The translations under genes and the position numbers were made by a program. Shown here one piece after another: positions 1 to 5,797 of a DNA stretch of 6,200 nucleotides; the first letter of the stretch is position 1; the number at the start of each line of letters is the position of its first letter. The stretch comes from Thermoplasmatales archaeon (GTDB lineage: Archaea; Thermoplasmatota; JASEFT01; JAUWIS01), in assembly GCA_030019485.1 (NCBI GenBank), contig JASEEW010000111.1, positions 1-6,200 of the forward strand, given 5' to 3'. The notes below the pieces were generated by a model. It was not told the origin of the DNA. It worked only from the letters and a program-made list of their open reading frames with translations, and did not search any database.

Positions 1-31
1 CCTTTTCTGCATCCACTGGATGCAGAAAAGG
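1..31. repeat. Perfect palindrome, 15-bp arms around one base
   Basis: The left arm CCTTTTCTGCATCCA (1-15) is the exact reverse complement of 17-31, with a single C at 16. It begins at the first base of the window, so the arms may be longer than can be seen. It lies inside a reading frame, where a 15-bp perfect arm is unexpected. Either it is a fold-back artefact at a contig end or a real hairpin. It has no T tract and does not look like a terminator. Confidence 0.9.
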
Positions 32-213
32 CGCTGCTGATGGCTAAACTGAAAAAAGGAATAAAACTCAAGGTTGGAATACTGAACAAAGCACCGTATG
101 TGCGCTTTCCAAAGGAGTTCCATAAATTATTGCATAAGGGTGAAACTGTGTCTTTGAGTGCAAAAGCGCCAGGGCAGTTTTTCATAGAAATTGGTGGCAG
201 AATAAAGACATGA
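1..213 (+). CDS. C-terminal 70 codons of an unrecognised protein (5' end outside window)
   Basis: Frame 1 is open from the first base to a TGA at 211-213 and gives 70 residues. The peptide is basic and looks like a folded domain end: a helix-like stretch (DAEKALLMAKLKKG), a short strand (KLKVGIL), then alternating strands ending in FFIEIGGRIKT. It has no membrane segment. I do not recognise the family and assign no function. Codon use resembles the neighbouring genes. The next gene begins 36 bp downstream on the same strand with its own Shine-Dalgarno site, so the two may be co-transcribed. The first ten or so codons lie in a perfect palindrome (1-31), so the first few residues (PFLHP) may be an assembly artefact rather than true protein. 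Confidence 0.72.
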   Translation, partial: PFLHPLDAEKALLMAKLKKGIKLKVGILNKAPYVRFPKEFHKLLHKGETVSLSAKAPGQFFIEIGGRIKT

Positions 214-236
214 ATTAAATTGGATGTCGTGAAAAA

Positions 237-242
237 GAGGTG
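237..242 (+). promoter_or_regulatory. Shine-Dalgarno site of the small membrane protein
   Basis: GAGGTG lies 7 bases before the ATG at 250 and matches the anti-Shine-Dalgarno end of archaeal 16S rRNA. It fixes the start of the 250-657 gene. It is the only convincing ribosome binding site in the window, which suggests that this gene, unlike the others, is translated from a longer, perhaps polycistronic, message shared with the gene ending at 213. Confidence 0.7.
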
Positions 243-249
243 TTGAAAA

Positions 250-657
250 ATGGGCGTAGAGTTTATACACGGTTTTCTATTTTGTGGGATAATGCTATTT
301 ATACTGTTGATTTTAGTATCAGCGTTTTATATAATCAAAAAAGAGATAAAACAAACACCCTTAGAAGAAAAGAAGAAAATTAAACATCGTTTTATTTCTC
401 CATATCATCTTCTACTTGTTGGAATAATGTTTAGCATCTGTGGCTGGATAGCAGAGATTTTTACTCCTATTGGTGCCTTCAATCCATTTTTCTTCTTCTT
501 ACCCGCAGGCATAGTGTTTATATTCATTGGTATTCTCTATGCATTTTTGTCTTATCAACCCGGATCTAAAGAGGAGAACCGTTTTGTAGTAGGTTTTACA
601 GTTTTCCTTGTTTTGCTTCTGATGATTTTAGGTATGATTATTCTTTTATTTCCTTAA
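250..657 (+). CDS. Small integral membrane protein, four predicted helices, function unknown
   Basis: The 135-residue product has four hydrophobic stretches, at about residues 7-29, 53-72, 78-101 and 112-134. Between the first and second is a strongly basic/acidic loop (about 30-48, KKEIKQTPLEEKKKIKHR) that probably lies in the cytoplasm. A second short polar loop (about 102-111, YQPGSKEENR) joins helices 3 and 4. The third helix starts with a run of five phenylalanines (F79-F83). I see no catalytic or metal-binding motif and no family I can name, so it is best left as a hypothetical membrane protein. The ATG at 250 is supported by the GAGGTG seven bases upstream. Its last 12 bases overlap the 3' end of hutI on the opposite strand, so it could form an antisense overlap with that transcript. 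Confidence 0.75.
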   Translation: MGVEFIHGFLFCGIMLFILLILVSAFYIIKKEIKQTPLEEKKKIKHRFISPYHLLLVGIMFSICGWIAEIFTPIGAFNPFFFFLPAGIVFIFIGILYAFLSYQPGSKEENRFVVGFTVFLVLLLMILGMIILLFP

Positions 658-1884
658 TCTCCAATTCTCCACAACAACCTTACCATTTTTTATCACAGTA
701 TCAACAATATTCATCCCAATTTTATAAGGTATGCTCTCATAGTTTGGAACATTTAATATCAAAATGTCTGCCTTTTTCCCGATTTCAAGACTCCCAATTT
801 CTTTTCCTCTGTTTATGGCGAATGCTGCATTAATCGTTGATGCGCTTATTGCCTCAGCAGGCGTCATTCTCATGCTGTAGCATGCCAATGCTATGATAAA
901 TCCCATGTTTAATATCCAGCAGTTAGGGTTGAAATCAGTTCCAAGCGCAACCGGCAAACCGTAATCTATGTATTTTCTTGCATCAGCATATTTTTCCATT
1001 GTTGTAAAGGATGTTCCAGGGAGAAGAACACCAATTATCCCTTTTTCAGCCATTTTTTTTATTCCTCTGTCAGATGATTCCAGTAAATGGTCAGCTGAGA
1101 TGCAGCCAATTTCAGATGCGAGCTCCGCCCCCCCTGTCCAGTATATCTCGTCAGCATGAATCTTTGGTTTAAGACCAAATTTTTTCCCTTCATCCAGTAT
1201 TTTTCTTGCCTGCTCTATTGTGAAAACATTTTTTTCGCAGAAAACATCGCAGAACTCTGCAAGATTCCTGATTTTCGGAAACATATTCCTGATAATTAAA
1301 TCAACATATTTATCAGGGCTGTTTTTAAATTCTAATGGTATTGCATGCGCTCCAAGAAACGTTGGGACAACATCAACAGCATGCCTTTTATTCAGCTCAT
1401 TGATTACTTTCAGGCATTTTATTTCATCCTCAGGGTTTAAACCATACCCAGTTTTTGCTTCAACGGTTGTTGTGCCGCTGAGCAGCATTTCATCAAGCCT
1501 TCGTAACCCAAGAGCAACAAGTTCTTTTCTATCTACTTTTCTTGTTTTGTTAACAGTAGCGTATATCCCGCCGCCGCTTTCCAGTATCTCAAGATATGTT
1601 TTTCCTTCCAGTTTTATTTTCAGCTCGTTTTCCCTTGAGCCAGAAAAAACAAGATGTGTGTGGCAGTCAACAAAACCAGGCATAACAACCTTGTTGGAGG
1701 CATCAATTGTTTTTTTTGCGTCAATCTTTATCTTTTTATCAATCCTAAAAATCCTGCTGTTTCTGGCTGCAATTGCGCCATCATTTATTATTCCCAGTTC
1801 CTCCAGTTTATCCTTTACTTTTGCTTTTCTGGATTTTACTGTGAGGACTTGGGCTGCATTTTTAATCAACAGCTCTGCTTTCAT
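646..1884 (-). CDS. hutI: Imidazolonepropionase (EC 3.5.2.7)
   Basis: This 412-residue amidohydrolase opens the ring of 4-imidazolone-5-propanoate to N-formimino-L-glutamate, the third step of histidine breakdown, in the cytoplasm. The length is normal for the family. Visible signatures in order are PGFVDCHTHLVF with the metal pair H75/H77, GGGI at 104-107, TTVEAKTGYGL (139-149), FLGAHAIP with H180, DVFCE (213-217), KIHADE with H243 and E246, SADHL with H266, LPGTSF (288-293) and GTDFNPN with D317. H75, H77, H243 and D317 are the expected metal ligands, so the enzyme should be active. The C-terminus carries the usual GSLEIGKKADI strand. The ATG at 1884 is preceded by no Shine-Dalgarno site but by an AT box about 25 bp upstream, so the mRNA is probably leaderless. 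No hutH, hutU or hutG gene lies beside it. The 3' end overlaps the convergent membrane-protein gene by 12 bp. Confidence 0.96.
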   Translation of the reverse strand: MKAELLIKNAAQVLTVKSRKAKVKDKLEELGIINDGAIAARNSRIFRIDKKIKIDAKKTIDASNKVVMPGFVDCHTHLVFSGSRENELKIKLEGKTYLEILESGGGIYATVNKTRKVDRKELVALGLRRLDEMLLSGTTTVEAKTGYGLNPEDEIKCLKVINELNKRHAVDVVPTFLGAHAIPLEFKNSPDKYVDLIIRNMFPKIRNLAEFCDVFCEKNVFTIEQARKILDEGKKFGLKPKIHADEIYWTGGAELASEIGCISADHLLESSDRGIKKMAEKGIIGVLLPGTSFTTMEKYADARKYIDYGLPVALGTDFNPNCWILNMGFIIALACYSMRMTPAEAISASTINAAFAINRGKEIGSLEIGKKADILILNVPNYESIPYKIGMNIVDTVIKNGKVVVENWRLRK

Positions 1885-1903
1885 AGGTAGGGTATTAGAT
1901 ACA

Positions 1904-1913
1904 TATTTTAATA
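1904..1913. promoter_or_regulatory. Shared TATA-like box of the divergent hutI / 1935 gene pair
   Basis: TATTTTAATA reads as TATTAAAATA on the other strand, so it resembles an archaeal TATA box in both directions. Its centre (1908.5) is 24-27 bp from each start codon: hutI at 1884 leftward and the 1935 ATG rightward. That matches TATA spacing if both transcripts are leaderless. Neither start has a Shine-Dalgarno sequence, and I see no second AT box in the 50-bp gap. The two-way use is inferred from spacing only. Confidence 0.6.
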
Positions 1914-1934
1914 AGTTATGCTATACATGGTATT

Positions 1935-3119
1935 ATGGAAATACTCTTTGGTCCTGCAGGCATACCCCTCTCATGCAAGGGCAGAACCATACTGGATGGC
2001 ATAATAGACACAAGAAAACTTGGTCTTGATGTAATGGAAATAGAACTGCTGAGGATGGATGCAGACATCGGGGACATTGACAGGATCAAAAAAGCATCAA
2101 AACAGCACAACATTAGACTTTTTATGCACGCACCATACTACATGAACCTGTCAGGAGACAAGGCTGAAGCAGATAAATACGTGGAGGTTGTTAAGGAAAG
2201 CGGGGTGCTTGCGTCAAGGTTGGGCGCAGAAATACTGGTTGTGCATCTTGGAATGTACGATAAAAACAAAAATCAGTCTTTGGAAAACATTGTCGGCAAC
2301 ATCAGGCGTCTGAGGGATTCATTTTCTGATAGAGGATTAAAATGCAAAATTGGCATAGAAACATCAGGTAAGCAGGGTTTGTTTGGGAGCATGGATGAGA
2401 TTGTCACGGTGTGCAAAAGGGTGAAAGGCGTAATTCCTGTTATCAATTTTGCTCACATCCATGCAAGAGGCAACGGCTGTTTAAAGACCCTGGAGGATTT
2501 TCAGGGGATATTTGATAAAATGAAACCATTGAAACTTAAATCATATTATACTCATTTTTCAGGTGTTGTGTATGAAAATGGTAATGAGATAGACCTCACA
2601 CCAATAAAGAAAAGCAACCTGAAATTCGATCCTCTTGCAGAATGCATCCTGAAGAATAAATACAACATCACGATAATATCTGCCTCACCACTCCTGGAGC
2701 ACGATGCAATATACATGAAGTTAATCCTGGACAGGGTAAAGGAGAAGATTTCGAAAAAGAAGCCGGAGATAAAAAGGGTTGAGAAAAAACCAGAGAAGGT
2801 TAAAGTAAAGAAGCCTTTAAAAAAGAAGCCTGTGAAACCAAAGAAGGCTGTTAAAAAAATAATAAAAAGAAAACCAGAGAAAAAGATGAAGCCTAAAAAA
2901 GCAGTGAAAAAGAAACCAAAGAAAACAAGGAAGCCAAAAAAGGCTGTGAAAAAGAAAAAAATTATAAAAAAGAAGAAGTATAAGAAAGGTGGGAAAAAGG
3001 TGGTGAAAAAACCAAAAGAAGTTAAGAAAGCCAAAACAAGACTTGCACTTATGCGTGAGGCTTATGAGAAAAGGAAAAGGGAATATGAAAAACGGAAGAA
3101 GGCAGGAAAAAGAAGATAA
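1935..3119 (+). CDS. Endonuclease-IV-like TIM-barrel protein with a lysine-rich histone-like tail
   Basis: Residues 1-268 resemble the xylose-isomerase-like/AP endonuclease family 2 barrel. FGPAGIP opens the barrel, and candidate metal ligands follow in the endonuclease IV order: H65 (MHAPYYMNL), H104 (VVHLG), E142 (GIETSG), N171/H174 (INFAHIHARG), H207 (YTHFSG) and E255 (SPLLEHDA). The family has Asp where N171 stands, and the Asp-x-His pair between H207 and E255 is not apparent, so the metal site is altered. Residues 273-394 are a separate tail: by my count 57 of 122 residues are lysine and 10 arginine, with proline spaced through it and three KPKKAVKK motifs (301-308, 319-326, 333-340). 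It ends in a likely charged helix with YEKRKRE/YEKRKKA. The tail probably binds DNA or RNA. The start has no Shine-Dalgarno but the shared AT box at the right distance. The likely role is DNA repair or another sugar-phosphate reaction near DNA; activity is uncertain. Confidence 0.85.
   Translation: MEILFGPAGIPLSCKGRTILDGIIDTRKLGLDVMEIELLRMDADIGDIDRIKKASKQHNIRLFMHAPYYMNLSGDKAEADKYVEVVKESGVLASRLGAEILVVHLGMYDKNKNQSLENIVGNIRRLRDSFSDRGLKCKIGIETSGKQGLFGSMDEIVTVCKRVKGVIPVINFAHIHARGNGCLKTLEDFQGIFDKMKPLKLKSYYTHFSGVVYENGNEIDLTPIKKSNLKFDPLAECILKNKYNITIISASPLLEHDAIYMKLILDRVKEKISKKKPEIKRVEKKPEKVKVKKPLKKKPVKPKKAVKKIIKRKPEKKMKPKKAVKKKPKKTRKPKKAVKKKKIIKKKKYKKGGKKVVKKPKEVKKAKTRLALMREAYEKRKREYEKRKKAGKRR
2835..2954 (+). 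repeat. Three in-frame KPKKAVKK motifs in the basic tail
   Basis: Copies lie at 2835-2858, 2889-2912 and 2931-2954. All three encode the same eight residues, yet the codons differ at several places (for example GCT/GCA for Ala, GTT/GTG for Val, CCA/CCT for Pro), and every difference is silent. This suggests the motif is kept at protein level rather than being a fresh DNA duplication. Similar Lys-Pro-Lys-Lys-Ala motifs occur in histone H1 tails and bacterial H1-like proteins. Confidence 0.85.
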
Positions 3120-3127
3120 CTTATTAT
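3120..3127 (+). promoter_or_regulatory. TATA-like box of the CNNM-CBS gene
   Basis: CTTATTAT has its centre about 25 bp before the ATG at 3149, as for a leaderless archaeal transcript. It overlaps the last bases of the previous gene. A GGAGG at 3128-3132 is 16 bases before the ATG, too far to act as its ribosome binding site. The gene may also be read through from the 1935 promoter, since the gap is only 29 bp. Confidence 0.45.
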
Positions 3128-3148
3128 GGAGGAAATAAAGTTTTAGGT

Positions 3149-4135
3149 ATGTTCGACATCTGGATTATAGCCGGGTTGATTTGTTTAATAATTCTTCTGA
3201 TACTGTCAGCATTTTTTTCAGCATCAGAGATTGCACTGGTTTCATTGACTAGGGTGAGGGTGAGGCAGGAAATAGAAAAAGGAAGAAAGGAGGCAGTAAT
3301 CATTCAAAACCTGCTGAAAAACCCCCAGAAATTTATTGGGGCAATACTCGTTGGCAACAACGTAGTAAACCTGCTTGCATCAATCATAGCAGCAGCCATG
3401 GCAATAAGAATCTTCGGGGATGTTGGCATAGGTATTGCGACCTTTGCTATGGCCCTTGTACTCCTCATATTTTGTGAAAACACACCAAAGGCGTTTGCTG
3501 TCAGAAACGAGAAATTCGCATTCAGGATTGCCAGACCTGTTAGGGCGGCTGTGTTTTTACTGGGTCCAATTGCTTTGGCGTTAAATGCTGTTTCAAATGC
3601 TATCATAAAGGCGTTTGGTAGAAAACCTACAAAAAAAGGGGCTGTAACCGAGGATGAAATCAAGACAATGCTGAAAATGGGTGAGGAGGAAGGTACAATA
3701 GAAAAGGATGAGAGAAAAATGATATATGAGGTTTTTGAGTTTGATGAAACAAAAACAAAAGAGGTAATGGTTCCAAGGGAAATGATTGTGTGCATAAGGG
3801 AGGATAAAACTGTTGGCACTCTCATAGACCTATCAATGGAAACAGGTTTTTCAAGGATGCCTGTGTACAGGAACAGCATTGATGATATCACAGGCATGGT
3901 TCATGTGAAGGACACATTAAAACTTGATAAGGATACACCCCTGCTTAATATTATAAGGCCAATCCTCAGAATAAAAACAACAGAAAAAGCAGATGAGGTT
4001 CTCAGGGAGATGCAGAGGAAAAGAACCCACATCGCGGTTGTTACTGATGAAAACAATAAAACGGTTGGTCTGGTTTCAATAGAGGATTTAATAGAGGAGA
4101 TAGTGGGAGAAATAGCAGATGAGCATGAAAAATGA
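3149..4135 (+). CDS. CNNM (DUF21) transmembrane protein with CBS pair, CorC/CorB-like, no C-terminal CorC_HlyC domain
   Basis: The 328-residue protein belongs to the CNNM/CorB family of magnesium or divalent-cation transporters in the cell membrane. The DUF21 part (about 1-160) shows four hydrophobic stretches and the family motifs SAFFSASEIALVSL (20-33), LVGNNVVNLLAS (67-78) and ENTPKAFA (110-117). These carry the small polar residues and Glu that line the cation site in CorB. The linker GAVTEDEIKTML and EEGTIEKDE is typical. Two CBS domains follow (about 205-258 and 268-322), including MVPREMIV and GLVSIEDLIEEIVGEI; in relatives the pair binds ATP and controls transport. Many homologues are 420-450 residues because a CorC_HlyC domain follows. 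Here the protein stops (TGA) a few residues after CBS2 with no sign of a frameshift, so it seems naturally short. The substrate is inferred from the family. Confidence 0.9.
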   Translation: MFDIWIIAGLICLIILLILSAFFSASEIALVSLTRVRVRQEIEKGRKEAVIIQNLLKNPQKFIGAILVGNNVVNLLASIIAAAMAIRIFGDVGIGIATFAMALVLLIFCENTPKAFAVRNEKFAFRIARPVRAAVFLLGPIALALNAVSNAIIKAFGRKPTKKGAVTEDEIKTMLKMGEEEGTIEKDERKMIYEVFEFDETKTKEVMVPREMIVCIREDKTVGTLIDLSMETGFSRMPVYRNSIDDITGMVHVKDTLKLDKDTPLLNIIRPILRIKTTEKADEVLREMQRKRTHIAVVTDENNKTVGLVSIEDLIEEIVGEIADEHEK

Positions 4136-4280
4136 CAGTTGTAAATCCAGCGGATATACCCTTTTCATAACATCTAAGTAGGTACTTACCATTGCCTCAT
4201 CATCTCCACATTTCAAATCCAGTTAGAAGCGATGATAAAGGTACACCGTTGGTGGTTGTTTATTTTCATGATGGGGCAAG

Positions 4281-4288
4281 TTTTATAT
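4281..4288 (+). promoter_or_regulatory. TATA box of the secreted propeller-protein gene
   Basis: TTTTATAT is the best TATA match in the window. Its centre predicts transcription starting near 4310-4313, just before the signal-peptide start (ATG 4322) and at a possible GTG start (4313). It argues against translation from the upstream in-frame ATG at 4232, which would lie before the transcript begins. The rest of the 4136-4321 gap shows no other gene, RNA or clear terminator that I can support. Confidence 0.6.
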
Positions 4289-4321
4289 GGACATATAACC
4301 TTTTATTTTTCAGTGACGAAA

Positions 4322-5797
4322 ATGAGGAGAAAACTTATTACTACTGTAGCAATAACCTTGTTGATTATTCCAATGTTCTCAGCAAGTGTATCTGCACCAT
4401 CAACTCAAACATCCCCGGCAATAAGCATTCATACGTGCACAATTTATTTTCATCAAGGATGGAACCTGATCAGCATACCAATATTAGACATAGGCAAAGC
4501 GTCTGACCTAAAATCATTGATAGGAAACAACTGCACTGCCATTGCGAAATGGGACACGGTATTAGGGAGATTTATCACACATCCAACAGAAACAGGTATA
4601 AGCAACTTCAAAATAGAACCACAACATGGGTATTTTGTAAACGTTATAGATGATACTGTTTTCCAGGTCCAGGGGCAAGCTGTAGTCAACATAAACATAT
4701 CATTGGAAAATGGATGGAATCTTTTAGGATGGTTTGACCCGTTGTCTACGTATGCAAACAGTTTAATTGGGAAAATAAGTTACTGCACACACATAAAAAA
4801 ATGGAACAATGCAACCCAGAATTTCGAGTTATACCCAGGAAATAATTTCAAGATAAACTACTGCGAAGGATTCTTTGTCTATGTAGAGCAAAAAAGCAGA
4901 TGGAGCTATGAGTTAAAAGACACTGACAAAGACGGCTTGTATGATATATGGGAGGAAAACGGTTTCAACATAACAAAGGAAACAACTGGTGAAACACTAA
5001 CCAACATATCCACAGGATTAACACAAAACCTGAACAGCATAGCATGGAAAACAGATGGTAGTTACGCATTAATGGTTGGTGACAATGGAACAATAGCAAA
5101 ATATAACGAGAAAAAAATAAGCACAATAAACAGTGGAACAAACAAAAATTTGTATTCAGTGGCATGGCAACCCAACAGTAACTATGCATTAATCTGCGGT
5201 AAAAATATCATATTAAAATATGAATATGATGAGAACAATGATAGAGATAATGTGATTATATTAAGAGAAGATTCTAATGTGTATTATGATGTTGCGTACA
5301 AACCCAAAGAGAACTATGCATTAATTACATCAAGTAATGGAACATGGAAATATGATGGAAACCTTGGACAAATAGGACTAGTAGGCACAATTTGCAAGGC
5401 GGTAGAATGGAGCTGGTCTGGAGAAGTGGCTTATGTCTCAACAAATGGGGCAATATACAAATATGATGGCGCAGATTTCCAAAAAACACAAACACTCTGG
5501 AACAATGAAGAAATCCTTAGTATGGCACCACAAACATTCGCAAACTACATGCTAATGGCAGGAAAGTATAAACCCTATGGTGATATTTGGCCTGTTCTAG
5601 CAACATGCAATGGAACATACAGCAGAATTCAACTCTCAGATGGAGAATACACATACAGCGAAGGGACAGAGAATGTATGTTTGGGTAAGTTGGTTTCTAC
5701 AGGAGGAACTGTAAATAGTCCAGAAAATGCTGTGGATGGAAGTGGAAGCACATACGCAAATTTGGTTGCCTATAATTTTGGACCTTACACTGCTTAG
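4322..5797 (+). CDS. Secreted surface protein with GWNL modules, Ca-binding motif, beta-propeller and start of discoidin domain (frame broken at 5795)
   Basis: Residues 1-25 form a Sec signal peptide (MRRKL, hydrophobic core 5-19, likely cleavage after SVSA). Two related modules follow (about 41-118 and 126-198), each with GWNL, an AxxKW/THIKKW strand, a shared cysteine (C71/C155) and a G-Y/F-F-V strand. DTDKDGLYD (200-208) is a thrombospondin-3-like calcium loop. From about 228 to 430 are beta-propeller blades built on the pattern S-[IV]-A-W-x-x-[ND]-x-x-Y-A-L, then K-Y. A discoidin (F5/8 C) domain begins near 450 (ENVCLGK, NAVDGSGSTYA). Eight N-x-S/T sequons (N70, 125, 163, 216, 228, 255, 339, 430) fit an exported glycoprotein. 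The TAG at 5795 cuts the discoidin domain; downstream DNA still encodes the rest. ATG 4322 is chosen because the signal peptide starts there, just after the TATA box; GTG 4313 is possible. ATG 4232 is in frame but unlikely. Its target is unknown; surface adhesion or sugar binding is an inference. Confidence 0.82.
   Translation: MRRKLITTVAITLLIIPMFSASVSAPSTQTSPAISIHTCTIYFHQGWNLISIPILDIGKASDLKSLIGNNCTAIAKWDTVLGRFITHPTETGISNFKIEPQHGYFVNVIDDTVFQVQGQAVVNINISLENGWNLLGWFDPLSTYANSLIGKISYCTHIKKWNNATQNFELYPGNNFKINYCEGFFVYVEQKSRWSYELKDTDKDGLYDIWEENGFNITKETTGETLTNISTGLTQNLNSIAWKTDGSYALMVGDNGTIAKYNEKKISTINSGTNKNLYSVAWQPNSNYALICGKNIILKYEYDENNDRDNVIILREDSNVYYDVAYKPKENYALITSSNGTWKYDGNLGQIGLVGTICKAVEWSWSGEVAYVSTNGAIYKYDGADFQKTQTLWNNEEILSMAPQTFANYMLMAGKYKPYGDIWPVLATCNGTYSRIQLSDGEYTYSEGTENVCLGKLVSTGGTVNSPENAVDGSGSTYANLVAYNFGPYTA
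4442..4915 (+). repeat. Tandem duplicated 'GWNL' domain within the secreted protein
   Basis: Two copies of about 75 residues (4442-4675 and 4697-4915) align as: GWNLISIPI / GWNLLGWFD, LIGNNCTAIAKW / LIGKISYCTHIKKW, ITHPTE / LYPGNN, FKIEPQHGYFV / FKINYCEGFFV. The second copy is shorter by about four residues in the middle. The similarity is at protein level and partial, so the duplication is old. Modules opening with GWNLISIP are frequent in exported archaeal and bacterial proteins. Confidence 0.7.

Noticed and set aside
1220..2029. Long plus-strand open frame (269 codons) across hutI
   Set aside because: It is antisense to a clear hutI and gives a low-complexity Ser/Phe-rich product with no motif; it is a shadow of the real gene.
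2552..3034. Minus-strand open frame with a very Phe-rich, membrane-like product
   Set aside because: It is the reverse complement of the lysine codons (AAA/AAG read as TTT/CTT), so the phenylalanine richness is an artefact of the basic tail.
3126..3146. Six-codon frame starting at ATG 3126 before the CNNM-CBS gene, possible leader peptide
   Set aside because: It has no ribosome site of its own and overlaps the proposed TATA box, so it would not be in a leaderless transcript.
3304..3897. Minus-strand open frame of 197 codons under the CNNM-CBS gene
   Set aside because: The plus strand carries a well-matched family protein over the whole stretch; the antisense frame has no motif or promoter.
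4209..4223. TTTCAAATCC, resembling a tRNA T loop
   Set aside because: The flanking bases do not pair into a T stem, and no acceptor or anticodon stem can be drawn around it.
4244..4254. Small hairpin CACC-GTT-GGTG followed by a T-rich stretch, possible terminator of the CNNM-CBS gene
   Set aside because: The stem is only four base pairs and the T stretch is broken by G and A; too weak to call.
4232..4321. Upstream in-frame ATG extending the secreted protein by 30 residues
   Set aside because: The TATA box at 4281-4288 would lie inside this extension, and a standard signal peptide begins only at 4322.
4192..4506. Plus-strand frame of 104 codons overlapping the signal-peptide region
   Set aside because: It overlaps the start of the secreted protein in another frame and shows no domain or start signals.
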